From positions 1 through 64,000 of the forward strand of contig CALWJV010000005.1 in the NCBI GenBank assembly GCA_944381115.1: a DNA stretch of 64,000 nt, read 5' to 3'. The notes under the pieces are model-generated. The model had not been told where the DNA came from. It worked only from the letters and a program-made list of their open reading frames with translations, and made no database searches. Made by a program: the position numbers and the translations under genes. Numbering within the stretch: the stretch's first letter is position 1; each line of letters starts with the position of its first letter. Shown piece after piece: positions 9,780-21,231 of this stretch. The stretch is from an uncultured Clostridia bacterium. GTDB lineage: Bacteria; Bacillota; Clostridia; Oscillospirales; CAG-272.

Positions 9780-10415
9780 TTACCGTTTTATTCTTATTAT
9801 TTCTCTATCTGTAACAAGAATGTGGACCGCTTTGTCGAACTCGCTGCGGGGAAGTTTTGCAGTAATAAACGGGTGATAAACAACTCCAATCGCCGTTATT
9901 CCGTATTTTGAAAGATACCGGTCGTAATATCCTCCTCCGTACCCCATTCTGAATCCTTCATTATCGTATCCGAGTGCAGGAACAAGACATACGGTTTTAC
10001 CATCATCTTTTGGCATGAAGATCGGGCAACATTCTTTTGGCTCATAAATAGAATAACTTCCCTTTTCAAGTTCATCAAAGGATCTTATTATCCGAAAATT
10101 CATATCCGGTGATTTTTTCTCGCATAAAGGAAGCGCAAGTGTTTTTCCCATGTCAAGCACTGCTTTGTTTATTTTTTTTACATCCGTTTCATTTTCAAGC
10201 GGCCAAAAAGACATTACGGTATCAGCATTCTTAAATTCATCAAGAGAACAGATATTTTGATAAAGTTCAAAAGAATATTTTTCCTTTTCAGGACCGGAAA
10301 GCATCTTTCGCTTTTCGGTCAGTTCTTTTCTTATGCCTTTTTTCACCTCATCTATTTTTCCGTATGTCTCTTCATACGACGTAAAAATCATATTTTTATC
10401 ATGCAATAATTGCAT
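9780..10415 (-). CDS. 5-formyltetrahydrofolate cyclo-ligase
   Basis: Converts 5-formyl-THF to 5,10-methenyl-THF using ATP, clearing an inhibitory folate. The 211-residue protein carries the family core: KGIRKELTEKRKML at the N-terminus, SFWPLENETD near residue 73, LVPALGYDNEGFRMGYGGGYYDRYL near 145-170 (the ATP-binding signature) and ITAIGVVYHPFI near 173. The first ATG (10415) overlaps the preceding gene by 17 bases. ATG codon 9 (10391) is an alternative; neither has a clear ribosome binding site, which suggests translational coupling to the PfpI gene. Confidence 0.9.
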   Translation of the reverse strand: MQLLHDKNMIFTSYEETYGKIDEVKKGIRKELTEKRKMLSGPEKEKYSFELYQNICSLDEFKNADTVMSFWPLENETDVKKINKAVLDMGKTLALPLCEKKSPDMNFRIIRSFDELEKGSYSIYEPKECCPIFMPKDDGKTVCLVPALGYDNEGFRMGYGGGYYDRYLSKYGITAIGVVYHPFITAKLPRSEFDKAVHILVTDREIIRIKR

Positions 10416-10944
10416 TTTTTACTTTTTCCGCGGTTTCTATTCCGCAAAGCGTTTCAATTATTTTTAATCCGAAAGCCATCGCAACACCGGCTCCTGTAGC
10501 AGTTATTATGTTCCCGTCCTTTACGCATTTTTCCTCCGTTTCGATCCTACCCAAAAGACATTCTTCAAAACCGGGATAACATATTGCTTTTTTCCCTTTT
10601 AAAAATCCTTTTTTACCGATAATTGAAGGTGCCGCGCAGATCGCGGCAATATATCTGCCGTTTTTGAAAGCATTATCAAGAGCAGATTGGACACTTTCAG
10701 ATGCATCAAGATTTTTTGTTCCCGGCATACCTCCCGGAAGCATTATAAGCTCTGCATCTTCCGGAGCGTACCCCGCAGACTTTATCGTTGTATCAGCCTT
10801 TACGATTATTCCGTGTGATCCTGTTACATAGACATCATCTGTTATTGAAACCGTTTTTGCTTCAATCTCCGCGCGTCGCATAAGATCAAGAGGAAAAAGC
10901 GCTTCCGTTTCTTCAAATCCGTTTGCAAGATAAATATATACCAT
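10399..10944 (-). CDS. DJ-1/PfpI family protein
   Basis: A 181-residue protein of the DJ-1/ThiJ/PfpI superfamily (DJ-1/YajL branch). Visible: ANGFEETEALFPLDLMRRA at the N-terminus with the conserved acidic residue, LIMLPGGMPGTKNL near residue 68, the nucleophile-elbow cysteine in AAICAAPSIIGKKG near 100 and ITATGAGVAMAFGLKIIE near 150. Family members are reported as chaperones, glyoxalases or deglycases; which applies cannot be told from sequence. ATG at 10944 follows AAGGAGG at good spacing. The stop overlaps the start of the cyclo-ligase gene, an arrangement common in Clostridia. Confidence 0.88.
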   Translation of the reverse strand: MVYIYLANGFEETEALFPLDLMRRAEIEAKTVSITDDVYVTGSHGIIVKADTTIKSAGYAPEDAELIMLPGGMPGTKNLDASESVQSALDNAFKNGRYIAAICAAPSIIGKKGFLKGKKAICYPGFEECLLGRIETEEKCVKDGNIITATGAGVAMAFGLKIIETLCGIETAEKVKNAIIA

Positions 10945-11045
10945 TTGTAAATCCCTCCTTTTTTGTTTTACATTTTTTCATTTACTTCACACCTTCCCCG
11001 TTAATGTAAAACTCAACTGATTTTTCATGCAACATTTCCGGGGCA

Positions 11046-14000
11046 TCAATAATTTGCATTCCTGAGTTTCCACTGTTCAAATGTCTGGCGGTCAATAAGA
11101 ATCTCTCTGGGTTTTGATCCGTTTCTCTGAGAAATAAACCCAAGACTTTCAAGTGCATCGACTATATCCGCGGCTCGGTTAAATCCAATATGCAAATGTC
11201 TTTGAATAACATTTGTGGTAACCACTCTGTTTTCAAGAATGTAGTCCATCGCCTTGCAAATATATTCATAGTCGACCTCAGAGCCGTCAATTGCTTCTCC
11301 GCTTTCTCCGTCTCCAAATGATGTTGCCTTTTTATTTGACTTATTTATTTTATCTGTTTCAATATCAAGCTGACGCATTACTTCAGGATCAAATTCCGCT
11401 TCTCCGTTATTTTCAATTATAAAGTTAGTTACCCTTTTTATCTCACTTGAACTTACAAAAGCCCCTTGCACTCTGACTCTTCCGCATCCGGTCGCCTGAT
11501 AAAGCATATCTCCTCTTCCGAGAAGTTTTTCCGCTCCTACTGCACCGAGTATTATACGAGAGTCGGCACTTGAAGAAACCTGAAATGAGATACGCGCGGG
11601 TATATTCGCTTTGATAAGTCCGGTCACAATATCTACAGACGGTCTCTGTGTTCCCACGATAAGGTGTATTCCGCACGCCCTTGCTTTAGCCGCAAGTCTG
11701 TTTATAAGTGTTTCAACATGCTCTCTTACCTGAAGCATAAGATCGGCAAGTTCATCTATCACTATAATTATCTGAGGCAGATATTCAAGTGTCGGATCCT
11801 GCTCTTTGAGTTCATAATATTCATCCTGGTTCCGCACACCCAATCTGTCCATTATTTCATAACGACGTTCCATTTCGTTTACCGCCCACCGAAGAGCCGC
11901 CGCCGCTCTTTGCGGGTCGTCTATAACCGGCATTACAAGGTGCGGAATTTTAGAGTAAATATTAAGTTCAACCCTTTTGGGGTCAATAAGAAGAAGTTGT
12001 ACTTCGTCCGGGGTCGTCCTGTACAAAAGACTCAAAAGCATACAGTTTATGGCAACGGATTTACCGGATTTTGTCTGGCCCGCAATAAGAACATGAGGCA
12101 TATCGTCAATATCCATATATACCGGTTTTCCGGTTACAGTAAGACCGACGCAAACGGTTATTTTACTTTTTGCCGTCATAAAATCTCGGTTTTCAATAAG
12201 TGAACGCAAAGAAACCACAGAAACGATCTTATTCGGTACCTCTATTCCTATGACCGATTTTCCGGGCACTGTCGCTATCCGCACACCGTCCGATTGAAGT
12301 TCTAACCCTATATCTTCTATAAGGTTCGTTATCGCTTTGACTTTTACTCCGGGTCCGGGTACTATTTCATATCTGGTGATCGTAGGTCCTGCACTGTAAC
12401 CGACAAGTGATGCTTCTATTTTGAAACTTGCAAGTTTTCCGAGAAGTTTATTTCTTACCTCTATAACATCCGCTTCGGTTACCGTTGTTTCACTCGGGCG
12501 CTGCTCAAGAAGTACAGAAGAAGGAAATACATAATTCGGGTAAAATTTCTCTGAGTGGTCCCTGTACATGACATCTTCATCTTTTTTGTTGTCATTTGCT
12601 GTTTTACCTGATGCAGATACTGAACCGAAAAATATATTCGGTCTTTCTCTGGATACTCCCGGATTATCTTCTTGCAGAACATAATCATCTTCATCTTCTG
12701 CTTCTTCAATATCCTCGGTATAATCATCAGAATTGATTCCGGATGTATTTATAGTACCGTTAAACGGCTCAGCATTTTTGACTGCAACATTCCACGGTGC
12801 TGTATTTCCGGATATAGAGCTGTGCTTATCATAGTCAAACAAATTTTCCGTTTTCTTTGTAATGGCATTTTCTTCTGTTGCATTCGAATCTCCATTACCG
12901 ACATCTCCGGTTTTATAAACATTATTTCCGGAAATTCCCGAGTTTGTTCCGCTGTTTACATTATTTGCAAAATTTGTATTTTGTTTTTCTCCCTGCAAAA
13001 TACTGATATGGATACCTCCGCTTGCAACGCCGTCACGTATTCCTTTTTGTTCTTCAACGTTTTGCATCCCAGTTTCAAATTTCGGAATTTTTTCATTGCT
13101 CTGTTCTGTATTAGAATGCATATTTTTTATATCAGTTACATAAATACTTCCGTTTTTCTCTGCTTGTCCGTTACCTGAAATATAAATATTGTTCTCGGAA
13201 ATACCGTCCGTTATGTCATTTGGTTCCTGATGGCTTTCAATATTTTGTCTTGCAAATGCGTCCCTGTTTTTAAACGGGTCAGCAAACGGAGAATAAACTC
13301 CTGTATTCGCCGTTTTTTTATCATAACCGTCTGTTTTACCGCCGTTTTTCATAAACTCTTCTTTTTTTATAAGCGGCTGCGCAAACGGCGAGTAGGCACG
13401 GGATGACCCGTTTTGCACTGCTGTTCTGAATGGAATGGAAATGTTTTTTTCGGTAGTAGACGGCTTTGATTCGGTACCTTCTGAATATATATCCTGCACT
13501 TCTCCGAGTTTTGTTTCCGGTGCCCTGAGATCTATGGTTTTCGGTGCTTTTTTTATACCTGTATTTCCAATTGAATTACCGTAAACAAACGGGTCCATAC
13601 CGCTGTTGTTTTTTACGAAAAACGGCGGTACGCTTCTTGCTTCACCTTCAATGGTGGGCTTTACTTCTTCTTTCGACACTTCACTTTCTTTCGAACTGAT
13701 TTTTTCCGGTGATTTTTTCGGAATTTTCGGTACTGCTGTCTTCTCCGACCCAAACATTCTGAGTTCTTTTATATATACAAATGCACCTGCTTTTGTCGTA
13801 CCGATAAAAAATATAAGCGATATGATACAGACTGATACAGAAAAAATTACTGAAAAAACGTTTCCGAGTGCGGCATTCATGATCTTTCCGACAATACCTC
13901 CGAAAACACCCCCGCCTTCCCCGTTATATCCTTTGACAAAGTAATCCGGGATATTTACCGGAACTGCTCCGATATTATCAATCGAAAATAAAGAATTAAT

Positions 14001-14333
14001 TGCCGCCAAAAATAATATGAATACACTGAGCATAACTGATTTGAATGCTCTTGTTTTATTTTCGGTTATACTGTTATAAAAAAAAGAAATGACCAGGACC
14101 CCTGCAGGAATAAAATATGCCGCAGACCCGAAAAGACCGGTGAAAATATTATGGATCCACATACCCACAAATCCTGTTTTTTCTTCAAATATTAAACAAC
14201 TTTCCACAACCAAAGATAAGATCATAAGCATAAACGGTACTAAAAAGTAACCGGTCTTTACAATTTTACGCTCTTTGCCTTCTTCGGCCTTCTGTCTTCC
14301 CTGAGAAGTTGATTTTTTTTGAGTTTTTTTCAT
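11046..14333 (-). CDS. ftsK: DNA translocase FtsK/SpoIIIE
   Basis: A membrane-anchored ATP-driven DNA pump that clears chromosome ends through the closing septum or into the forespore. About four transmembrane helices lie in residues 25-200. A very long polar linker (about 200-610) is rich in Asn, Gly, Ser and Glu. The alpha/beta motor follows, with Walker A GQTKSGKS near 751 and Walker B IIVIDELADLM near 855. The C-terminal winged-helix gamma domain (DYILENRVVTTNVIQRHL) spans about 1020-1085. At 1095 residues it is some 300 longer than typical SpoIIIE (about 790), and the excess is the linker. The linker has two copies of a YSPFA.P motif followed by a basic/aromatic patch. The ATG at 14333 has only a moderate GGA-type site. 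Confidence 0.95.
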   Translation of the reverse strand: MKKTQKKSTSQGRQKAEEGKERKIVKTGYFLVPFMLMILSLVVESCLIFEEKTGFVGMWIHNIFTGLFGSAAYFIPAGVLVISFFYNSITENKTRAFKSVMLSVFILFLAAINSLFSIDNIGAVPVNIPDYFVKGYNGEGGGVFGGIVGKIMNAALGNVFSVIFSVSVCIISLIFFIGTTKAGAFVYIKELRMFGSEKTAVPKIPKKSPEKISSKESEVSKEEVKPTIEGEARSVPPFFVKNNSGMDPFVYGNSIGNTGIKKAPKTIDLRAPETKLGEVQDIYSEGTESKPSTTEKNISIPFRTAVQNGSSRAYSPFAQPLIKKEEFMKNGGKTDGYDKKTANTGVYSPFADPFKNRDAFARQNIESHQEPNDITDGISENNIYISGNGQAEKNGSIYVTDIKNMHSNTEQSNEKIPKFETGMQNVEEQKGIRDGVASGGIHISILQGEKQNTNFANNVNSGTNSGISGNNVYKTGDVGNGDSNATEENAITKKTENLFDYDKHSSISGNTAPWNVAVKNAEPFNGTINTSGINSDDYTEDIEEAEDEDDYVLQEDNPGVSRERPNIFFGSVSASGKTANDNKKDEDVMYRDHSEKFYPNYVFPSSVLLEQRPSETTVTEADVIEVRNKLLGKLASFKIEASLVGYSAGPTITRYEIVPGPGVKVKAITNLIEDIGLELQSDGVRIATVPGKSVIGIEVPNKIVSVVSLRSLIENRDFMTAKSKITVCVGLTVTGKPVYMDIDDMPHVLIAGQTKSGKSVAINCMLLSLLYRTTPDEVQLLLIDPKRVELNIYSKIPHLVMPVIDDPQRAAAALRWAVNEMERRYEIMDRLGVRNQDEYYELKEQDPTLEYLPQIIIVIDELADLMLQVREHVETLINRLAAKARACGIHLIVGTQRPSVDIVTGLIKANIPARISFQVSSSADSRIILGAVGAEKLLGRGDMLYQATGCGRVRVQGAFVSSSEIKRVTNFIIENNGEAEFDPEVMRQLDIETDKINKSNKKATSFGDGESGEAIDGSEVDYEYICKAMDYILENRVVTTNVIQRHLHIGFNRAADIVDALESLGFISQRNGSKPREILIDRQTFEQWKLRNANY

Positions 14334-14642
14334 TTGTCAACCGGTCCTTTCCTTCTTAATAACTTTACGCTTTTATAATGATATGCCGTACAAATATTAA
14401 TGCACAGAACGGTAATATCATTTTTTACTAAATACATGATAAGTTAAAAAAATTTTCTTGCCATTTACCCATTTTTATTATAGTTTGTTGAATTTCTCTA
14501 TTTTTATTCCCGAATCATGTTTTATTCCGATTTTTAAATGATAATTTCATGTAGTTATAATATTATGATATCATTAAACAAAAATAAATACAAGAGGATT
14601 TTTAAAAAAAATAAAAATATTTTTTGAGACTTTTTTCTTTTT
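14334..14642. other. AT-rich intergenic region between uvrA and ftsK
   Basis: Very A/T-rich, especially 14450-14640. It presumably holds the ftsK promoter, but I could not identify a convincing -35/-10 pair. No open frame with a ribosome binding site and no RNA gene seen. Confidence 0.4.
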
Positions 14643-14703
14643 AAAAAACAGTGCCGTCGAACAATAATTCCCATAAAGAAATTTGCTCCGATTCGTCACT
14701 GTT
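14643..14703 (-). terminator. Probable uvrA terminator
   Basis: On the minus strand AACAGTG (14697-14703) pairs with CACTGTT (14647-14653), followed by a run of U. The loop is long (about 43 bases) but contains further CGAA/TTCG pairing. It lies 45 bases after the uvrA stop. Confidence 0.45.
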
Positions 14704-14747
14704 CTTATTTTTCAATATTTTCTCGTCACTTTTTTTCTGTGTCAAAA

Positions 14748-17570
14748 CTATTTGAAAAGAATCTTTTTTAAGTACTGACCGGTATATGAACCAGCCGTCT
14801 TTGCAACCTCTTCCGGAGTTCCGGCCGCAATTACGGTTCCCCCGCCGTCTCCTCCCTCCGGTCCCATATCAATGATATAATCAGCTGTTTTGATCATCTC
14901 AAGATTGTGCTCTATTACAATAACCGTATTTTCAGCGTCAACAAGCCGCTGAAGAACGTCTACCAGTTTTTCAACATCGGCCGTGTGAAGTCCGGTAGTC
15001 GGTTCATCAAGTATATAAACAGTTTTTCCGGTCGCACGTTTTGAAAGTTCTGTTGCAAGTTTTACCCTTTGTGCCTCTCCTCCAGAAAGAGTTGTCGAAG
15101 ACTGTCCGATCTTTATATATCCGAGTCCCACGTCGTAAAGAGTATCAAGTTTCTTCTTAAGTCTGGGAAGTTCTGAGAAAAAATTTCTTCCTTCTTCCAC
15201 TGTCATATCCAAAACATCAAATATGTTTTTCCCTTTGTACTTGACTTCAAGTGTATCCCGGTTATAACGTTTTCCTTTACAAACATCACATGTAACGTAA
15301 ACGTCAGGAAGAAAGTGCATCTCTATGCATTTTACACCGTCTCCTTCGCACGCCTCGCATCGTCCTCCTTTTACATTAAAAGAAAATCTACCGCTTTTGT
15401 AACCCCTTGTCTTCGCATCAGGCGTTTGAGCAAAAAGTTCGCGTATATCGGAAAAAAGTCCTGTATAGGTTGCGGGATTTGACCGCGGAGTACGTCCGAT
15501 AGGACTTTGATCTATTGCTATGACCTTATCAAGAGCTTCTATTCCTTCAATACTTTTATATTTACCAGGTGATGTACTCGCACGGTTTAATTTTTTTGCC
15601 AAAACCTGATACAGTATACCGTTTACAAGAGAGGATTTTCCCGATCCGGAAACGCCCGTAATGCATATAAAGACACCAAGCGGAAACGAAACATCTATAT
15701 CTTTCAGATTATTTTCCGCAGCACCCCTTACCGTAACATATCTTCCGTTTCCTTTTCTTCTTTCTTTAGGTATTGCAATTGATCTTCTTCCGGAGAGAAA
15801 TGCTCCCGTAATTGAGTTTTTGTTGTTTTTTATCTCTTCAGGAGTACCGGCTGCAACAACATAACCGCCGTGGATCCCGGCTCCGGGACCTATGTCTACT
15901 ATATAATCTGATTCCTCCATCGTTTCTTCGTCATGCTCGACTATTATAAGACTGTTCCCAAGATCGCGAAGCGATTTCAGCGCTGCTATAAGTTTACCGT
16001 TATCACGCTGGTGAAGTCCTATACTCGGTTCATCAAGAATGTAAAGAACACCCATGAGCGATGAGCCTATCTGTGTTGCAAGCCGTATTCTTTGCGCCTC
16101 TCCTCCTGAAAGGGTCCCCGCTTTTCTGGTAAGTGAAAGATACTCAAGTCCGACATTTTTCAAAAATCCTAATCGTGAACGGATCTCCTTGAATATCTCC
16201 TCCGCTATCTTGATTTCAGACCCGCTAAACTTCAGCGAGTTTACAAAATCCAACGCTTCATTTATTGACAGACGACAAAAATCATCTATACTTTTTCCCC
16301 CGACGGTCACAGACAGTATTTCCGGTTTAAGACGTTTCCCTCCGCAAACTTTACACGGTGTAATATCTTTAAAAGCATCGTAATAATCGTCATACCCGAA
16401 CATTTTTTCACGGTGCGAGATCATATTTATCAGTCCTTCAAATTTTATTTCCTGATGTCTGACTTTGTTTTCAAAAGATCGTGTTACTTTATAAAGTTTA
16501 TCTCCTGTTCCGTATAAAAGCGCATGAAGTGCCTCGGGAGAATAGTCTTTTATTGGTTTATCGAAATCAAATCCGGCATATGCACCGGCTGCTTCAAAAA
16601 GAGGACCGGAATAAGTTTCTTCGTCAAGAGTTTTAAATCCGTTGACAGCAACCGCTCCCTGTCTGAGGGACAGACTGTCGTCTGGTATTATTTTCTCCGG
16701 AGAAAGGACGCTGCTTTCTCCGAGTCCCGCACATTCCGGACATGCTCCTATTGGATTGTTAAAAGAAAACATCCTCGGTTCAAGTTCAGGGAAACTTATA
16801 TTATGTTCCTCGCAGGCATAGTTTTGAGAAAATGTAAACTCTTTGGAATCATTACCTACAATAGAGATATTTACGTTTCCGTCAGCCTGCGAGAGAGCCG
16901 TTTCCACAGAATCGGAAAGACGCGTCCGCATTTCTTCCTTAATCACCAATCGGTCAACTACTATTTCAACTGTATGCTTTATATTTTTATCCAGTTGGAT
17001 ATCTTCGCTCAGATCATAAATTATGCCGTCTACCCGTACACGTACAAACCCACTCTTTTTTGCCGCTTCAAGCACCTTTTCGTGACGTCCTTTTTTATCT
17101 CTCACGACAGGGGCAAGTACCATAAATTTTGTACCTGACGGAAGAGAAAGTATTTTTTCTATTATCTGATCGGTAGACTGACGTCTTATCTCTTTTCCGC
17201 ATACCGGGCAGTGCGGAATCCCGACTCTTGCGTACAAAAGCCGTAGATAATCATATATTTCAGTGACCGTTCCGACAGTAGAACGCGGATTTTTTGAAGT
17301 CGTTTTCTGATCTATCGAGATTGCAGGCGAAAGTCCTTCTATTGAGTCCACGTCGGGCTTGTCCAACTGTCCGAGAAACTGTCGCGCATATGAAGAAAGC
17401 GACTCCACAAAACGTCTGTGACCTTCAGCGTATATTGTATCAAAAGCGAGAGACGACTTTCCTGAACCGGAAAGCCCGGTAAAGACCACCATTTTATCTC
17501 TCGGTATCTTTAAATTTATATTTTTAAGATTGTTGGCTCTTGCGCCGACAATATCTATATAGGATGCCAT
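14748..17570 (-). CDS. uvrA: Excinuclease ABC subunit A
   Basis: UvrA is the damage-sensing ATPase of nucleotide excision repair and loads UvrB onto lesions. The 940 residues show two ABC modules: Walker [13 protein letters not shown] near 32 and [12 protein letters not shown] near 643, with [12 protein letters not shown] near 489 and [12 protein letters not shown] near 827. Zinc modules are visible at [10 protein letters not shown] and in the second half at CEACEGDG and CDVCKGKR. Length and order are standard. ATG at 17570 follows AGGAGAAATA. It lies 109 bases after uvrB, in the usual uvrB-uvrA order. Confidence 0.98.
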   Translation of the reverse strand: MASYIDIVGARANNLKNINLKIPRDKMVVFTGLSGSGKSSLAFDTIYAEGHRRFVESLSSYARQFLGQLDKPDVDSIEGLSPAISIDQKTTSKNPRSTVGTVTEIYDYLRLLYARVGIPHCPVCGKEIRRQSTDQIIEKILSLPSGTKFMVLAPVVRDKKGRHEKVLEAAKKSGFVRVRVDGIIYDLSEDIQLDKNIKHTVEIVVDRLVIKEEMRTRLSDSVETALSQADGNVNISIVGNDSKEFTFSQNYACEEHNISFPELEPRMFSFNNPIGACPECAGLGESSVLSPEKIIPDDSLSLRQGAVAVNGFKTLDEETYSGPLFEAAGAYAGFDFDKPIKDYSPEALHALLYGTGDKLYKVTRSFENKVRHQEIKFEGLINMISHREKMFGYDDYYDAFKDITPCKVCGGKRLKPEILSVTVGGKSIDDFCRLSINEALDFVNSLKFSGSEIKIAEEIFKEIRSRLGFLKNVGLEYLSLTRKAGTLSGGEAQRIRLATQIGSSLMGVLYILDEPSIGLHQRDNGKLIAALKSLRDLGNSLIIVEHDEETMEESDYIVDIGPGAGIHGGYVVAAGTPEEIKNNKNSITGAFLSGRRSIAIPKERRKGNGRYVTVRGAAENNLKDIDVSFPLGVFICITGVSGSGKSSLVNGILYQVLAKKLNRASTSPGKYKSIEGIEALDKVIAIDQSPIGRTPRSNPATYTGLFSDIRELFAQTPDAKTRGYKSGRFSFNVKGGRCEACEGDGVKCIEMHFLPDVYVTCDVCKGKRYNRDTLEVKYKGKNIFDVLDMTVEEGRNFFSELPRLKKKLDTLYDVGLGYIKIGQSSTTLSGGEAQRVKLATELSKRATGKTVYILDEPTTGLHTADVEKLVDVLQRLVDAENTVIVIEHNLEMIKTADYIIDMGPEGGDGGGTVIAAGTPEEVAKTAGSYTGQYLKKILFK

Positions 17571-17679
17571 TATTTCTCCTTGTGTTCACCGTTACGTTAT
17601 TTTTTACAAGGCCGGGACGATTACGTAATTTTTTTGCCTACAAAATTCCCGAATGTCCCGATCTTTCTTTTTAACAGAC

Positions 17680-19650
17680 TTAATTTTTGTATGATTTTAA
17701 TTCGGCTATTCGGTCGCGCAGTTTTGCCGCGGCCTCAAATTCAAGCCTCTTTGCGGATTCTTTCATTCTGTTTGTAAGTTCCTCGATAAGTTTATCTCTT
17801 TCCTTCTTAGTCATCTTCTTTTCCGTATTCTTATCGATTCCGCCCTTGCCTATTCCGAGATCTATTACCTCGTGTATAGGTTTTACAATTGTCTTCGGAA
17901 TTATTCCGTGTGATTCATTGTAATCTGTCTGTACCTTTCTTCTTCGGTTAGTTTCATTTATTGCAGCCTGCATTGAGCGTGTAACGGTATCTGCGTAAAG
18001 TATTACTTTGCCGTTTGCGTTTCTTGCCGCGCGTCCGACTATCTGTATAAGCGAAGTTTCGGAACGTAAAAAGCCCTCTTTATCTGCATCAAGCACTGCA
18101 ACGAGTGAGACTTCCGGAAGGTCAAGCCCCTCTCGTAGAAGGTTTATCCCGACAAGTACATCAAAAACACCCAATCTGAGATCGTGTATTATCTGCATTC
18201 TTTCTATGGTCTCAACACTGTGATGGATATATTTGACCTTTATTCCGTTCATAGAGAAAAATTCCGTCAGATCTTCTGCCATCTTTTTCGTAAGAGTCGT
18301 TACCAGCACTCTTTCTTTACGTTCTGCACGGGACATAATTTCCCCCATAAGATCATCCACCTGTCCCTTGACCGGTCTTACCTCTATTTCCGGATCGACA
18401 AGTCCCGTCGGTCTTATAAGTTGTTCAATTATCTTTTCCGAGTGTTTTTTTTCGTATTCTCCGGGGGTTGCACTTACAAACACTACCGTTTTCATCTTTT
18501 TTTCAAATTCATCAAAATACAGCGGTCTGTTATCAAACGCCGACGGAAGACGGAAACCGAATTCCACCAAATTTGTTTTTCTAGCCCTGTCTCCTCCGCT
18601 CATTCCTCTTACCTGCGGAAGCGTTACATGCGATTCGTCTATAAACATAACAAAATCATCAGGAAAATAGTCAAGAAGCGTGTACGGAGTACTTCCTCTT
18701 TTTCTTCCCGATAGGATGACAGAGTAATTTTCAACTCCGGAACAGTAACCTATCTCTCGCATCATTTCAACGTCATATCTTGTTCTTTCCTCTATCCTCT
18801 GTGCCTCTATAAGTTTGCCCTGGGACTTAAAATACTCAACTCTTTCTTCCATCTCTTCGAGTATCGCCGAAAGTGCCGCTTCGCGTTTTTCGGGAGAAAC
18901 GGCATAGTGAGTAGCGGGAAAAATGACTGCATAACTTACATTCCTTATAAGTTCTCCGGTAACAAAATCAATCTCCGAGATCCTTTCTATTTCGTCTCCG
19001 AAAAATTCAATCCTTACAATTACATTATCGGATCCCGAAGGATGTACTTCAACAACGTCTCCCCGGACTCTGAATTTATTTCTTTCAAGATTTATGTCAT
19101 TGCGGTCATAACTTATCGATACCAGCCTTTTTAAAAGTTCATTTCGTTCCATCTGCGCACCGACGCGTATATCAACAACAAGGCTTTTATATTCCTCAGG
19201 ATCTCCTAGGCTGTATATACAGGATACAGAAGCAACTATTATTACGTCACGTCTTTCAAAAAGAGACGATGTTGCGCTGTGACGTAACTTATCTATCTCA
19301 TCGTTTACCAACGCATCTTTTTCTATATATATATCCTTTCCGGGAATATACGCCTCCGGCTGATAATAATCATAGTACGAAACAAAATATTCAACTGCAT
19401 TCTCCGGAAAAAATTCACGAAATTCAGAGCAAAGTTGTGCTGCAAGCGTCTTATTATGCGCAAGCACAAGGGTAGGTCGGTTAATCTTTGCAATAACATT
19501 AGCCATCGTAAAGGTCTTACCGGATCCGGTAACTCCGAGAAGGGTCTGAAAACGCATTCCCTTTTTTATACCGTCTGCAAGCATTTCTATTGCTCCCGGC
19601 TGATCCCCGGTCGGCGCAAAATCTGATTTTAAAATAAATTTGTCGGGCAT
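17680..19650 (-). CDS. uvrB: Excinuclease ABC subunit B
   Basis: UvrB is the DNA-damage-verifying helicase-like subunit that recruits UvrC. The 656-residue protein has Walker [13 protein letters not shown] near residue 38, the beta-hairpin text [12 protein letters not shown] near 90, DEXX-box IDESH near 335, the motif [19 protein letters not shown] near 535 and the UvrC-binding UVR motif [13 protein letters not shown] at the end. Start corrected to the ATG at 19650, which has AAAGGAGTTAAA directly upstream; the in-frame TTG at 19665 lies inside that ribosome binding site. Confidence 0.98.
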   Translation of the reverse strand: MPDKFILKSDFAPTGDQPGAIEMLADGIKKGMRFQTLLGVTGSGKTFTMANVIAKINRPTLVLAHNKTLAAQLCSEFREFFPENAVEYFVSYYDYYQPEAYIPGKDIYIEKDALVNDEIDKLRHSATSSLFERRDVIIVASVSCIYSLGDPEEYKSLVVDIRVGAQMERNELLKRLVSISYDRNDINLERNKFRVRGDVVEVHPSGSDNVIVRIEFFGDEIERISEIDFVTGELIRNVSYAVIFPATHYAVSPEKREAALSAILEEMEERVEYFKSQGKLIEAQRIEERTRYDVEMMREIGYCSGVENYSVILSGRKRGSTPYTLLDYFPDDFVMFIDESHVTLPQVRGMSGGDRARKTNLVEFGFRLPSAFDNRPLYFDEFEKKMKTVVFVSATPGEYEKKHSEKIIEQLIRPTGLVDPEIEVRPVKGQVDDLMGEIMSRAERKERVLVTTLTKKMAEDLTEFFSMNGIKVKYIHHSVETIERMQIIHDLRLGVFDVLVGINLLREGLDLPEVSLVAVLDADKEGFLRSETSLIQIVGRAARNANGKVILYADTVTRSMQAAINETNRRRKVQTDYNESHGIIPKTIVKPIHEVIDLGIGKGGIDKNTEKKMTKKERDKLIEELTNRMKESAKRLEFEAAAKLRDRIAELKSYKN

Positions 19651-19715
19651 TTTAACTCCTTTCAAGATTTTTTTGCTTTATAAATTATAAAAAGTTATAA
19701 TTATTTATTCCCCCA

Positions 19716-19748
19716 TAAAAAACCGTTTTAATTGTGTAACGGTTTTTA
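19716..19748 (-). terminator. Hairpin terminator downstream of the UPF0210 gene
   Basis: AAAAACCGTT (19718-19727) and AACGGTTTTT (19738-19747) form a 10-bp stem, followed on the minus strand by a U-run. It separates the UPF0210 operon from uvrB. Confidence 0.65.
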
Positions 19749-19767
19749 ATCACCGCCTGAGTCAATT

Positions 19768-19809
19768 AAAGCATAAGCAAAATAACAGTGTTATCAGGCT
19801 TATGCTTTG
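19768..19809 (-). terminator. Second hairpin after the UPF0210 gene
   Basis: AAAGCATAAGC pairs with GCTTATGCTTT (11 bp), with further ATAAC/GTTAT pairing in the loop. It starts 16 bases after the stop codon. There is no strong U-run, so it may be an mRNA 3-prime stabiliser preceding the terminator at 19716. Confidence 0.45.
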
Positions 19810-19824
19810 AACTATAACAGATCT

Positions 19825-21171
19825 TTAATTTTTCAGACTGTGAAGCGGTGCGGGAATAAGCCCTCCTCTATTTATAAACTTGGCCGGAGAGGTACTTTTG
19901 ATCGGCATTATCGGTGCACTTCCGAGAAGGCCTCCGAGTTCTATCTCATCTCCGACTTTTTTCCCGGCTGCCGGAATGATCCTGACCGCCGTTGTCTTTG
20001 TATTTATAACGCCGATCGCAATTTCATCGGCTATCATTGCAGATATGACCTCCGCACTTGTATCGCCCGGAACAGCAACCATATCTATGCCCACAGAACA
20101 GACCGCTGTCATTGCTTCAAGTTTTTCAAGTGTGAGAACTCCGCTTTTTGCGGCTGCTATCATTCCTTCGTCCTCAGATACCGGAATGAATGCTCCGGAA
20201 AGTCCTCCGACGTGGCTGGACGCCATAACTCCGCCCTTCTTGACAGCGTCGTTGAGGAGCGCAAGACATGCTGTCGTTCCGCACCCTCCGCACGTTTCAA
20301 GCCCCATCTCTTCGAGTATCCTTGCGACCGAATCTCCCACTGCCGGAGTAGGCGCAAGAGACAGATCGACTATACCGGACGGCACTCCCAGCCTTTCTGA
20401 TACCAGAGAGTTGACGAGTTGTCCCATACGGGTTATCTTAAACGCCGTTTTCTTTATTATCTCAGAAACTTCGGTAAGATCCGCCTCCGGCGCTTTTTCC
20501 AAAGCCGATTTTACGACACCGGGTCCCGAAACTCCGACATTTATTACACATTCCGGCTCACCCACTCCGTGAAAAGCCCCTGCCATGAACGGGTTATCCT
20601 GTACGGCATTTGCAAAGACGACAAGTTTTGCACAGCCCATAAAATCCCGCTCTGCGATTTTTTTTATAATCTGACCCATAAGTTTTAATGCGTCCATGTT
20701 TATACCGGCTTTTGAACTTCCGACATTTATCGAGGCGCAGACATTTCTTGTGGATCCAAGTGCAGACGGCAGGCTGTTTATAAGTCTTAGATCTCCTTTT
20801 GTAAAACCCTTTTCGACAAGAGCAGAAAACCCGCCTATGAAATCGATTCCAAGGGTATCCGCTGCGCGTTGCATTGCTAGAGCAAGAGGAGTAAGGTCCT
20901 CGGTTTCGACCGCACCTCCAAGTATTGAGATCGGTGTGACCGAAACTCTTTTGTTTACGATCGGCACCCCGTATTCTCTACTGATATTTTCTGCAGTCGG
21001 AACGAGTTTCTCAGCCTTTTTGGTTATTTTATTGTAAATAAGATCAGCAGTCTCTTTAATACTCCCGCGTATACAGTCAACGAGAGAAATACCCATGGTA
21101 ACCGTTCTTATATCTAGGTGTTCCTCTTCAATCATTTTTATAGTATCGATCACATCGTATGCATCTATCAT
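19825..21171 (-). CDS. PFL family protein, UPF0210/DUF711
   Basis: A conserved protein of the UPF0210 (DUF711) family, distantly related to pyruvate-formate-lyase/ribonucleotide-reductase folds, with no established reaction. Visible: [13 protein letters not shown] near residue 22, PISILGG near 80, [15 protein letters not shown] near 120, [21 protein letters not shown] near 290 and the C-terminal [12 protein letters not shown]. Length 448 is typical (about 450). Start placed at ATG 21171 (MIDAYDV), which has AAAGG 9 bases upstream and matches the family N-terminus; the longer frame from 21210 has no site. It follows the ACT-domain UPF0237 gene by 60 bases. This pair is conserved across Firmicutes, suggesting the small protein is its ligand-sensing partner. 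Confidence 0.93.
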   Translation of the reverse strand: MIDAYDVIDTIKMIEEEHLDIRTVTMGISLVDCIRGSIKETADLIYNKITKKAEKLVPTAENISREYGVPIVNKRVSVTPISILGGAVETEDLTPLALAMQRAADTLGIDFIGGFSALVEKGFTKGDLRLINSLPSALGSTRNVCASINVGSSKAGINMDALKLMGQIIKKIAERDFMGCAKLVVFANAVQDNPFMAGAFHGVGEPECVINVGVSGPGVVKSALEKAPEADLTEVSEIIKKTAFKITRMGQLVNSLVSERLGVPSGIVDLSLAPTPAVGDSVARILEEMGLETCGGCGTTACLALLNDAVKKGGVMASSHVGGLSGAFIPVSEDEGMIAAAKSGVLTLEKLEAMTAVCSVGIDMVAVPGDTSAEVISAMIADEIAIGVINTKTTAVRIIPAAGKKVGDEIELGGLLGSAPIMPIKSTSPAKFINRGGLIPAPLHSLKN

Positions 21172-21231
21172 CTTCAAAACCTTTCTTTCAAATGTCAAAA
21201 CAAATGTCAAAAATGACCTTCGTTTCGAAAA

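Noticed and set aside
10982-11035. 17-codon frame (starts MLHEKS) just upstream of the PfpI gene
   Set aside because: Its length is within chance, it has no convincing ribosome site and no downstream attenuator hairpin, so a leader-peptide reading is unsupported.
16524-17138. 204-residue open frame on the plus strand inside uvrA
   Set aside because: Antisense to conserved uvrA sequence, with no family resemblance and no ribosome binding site.
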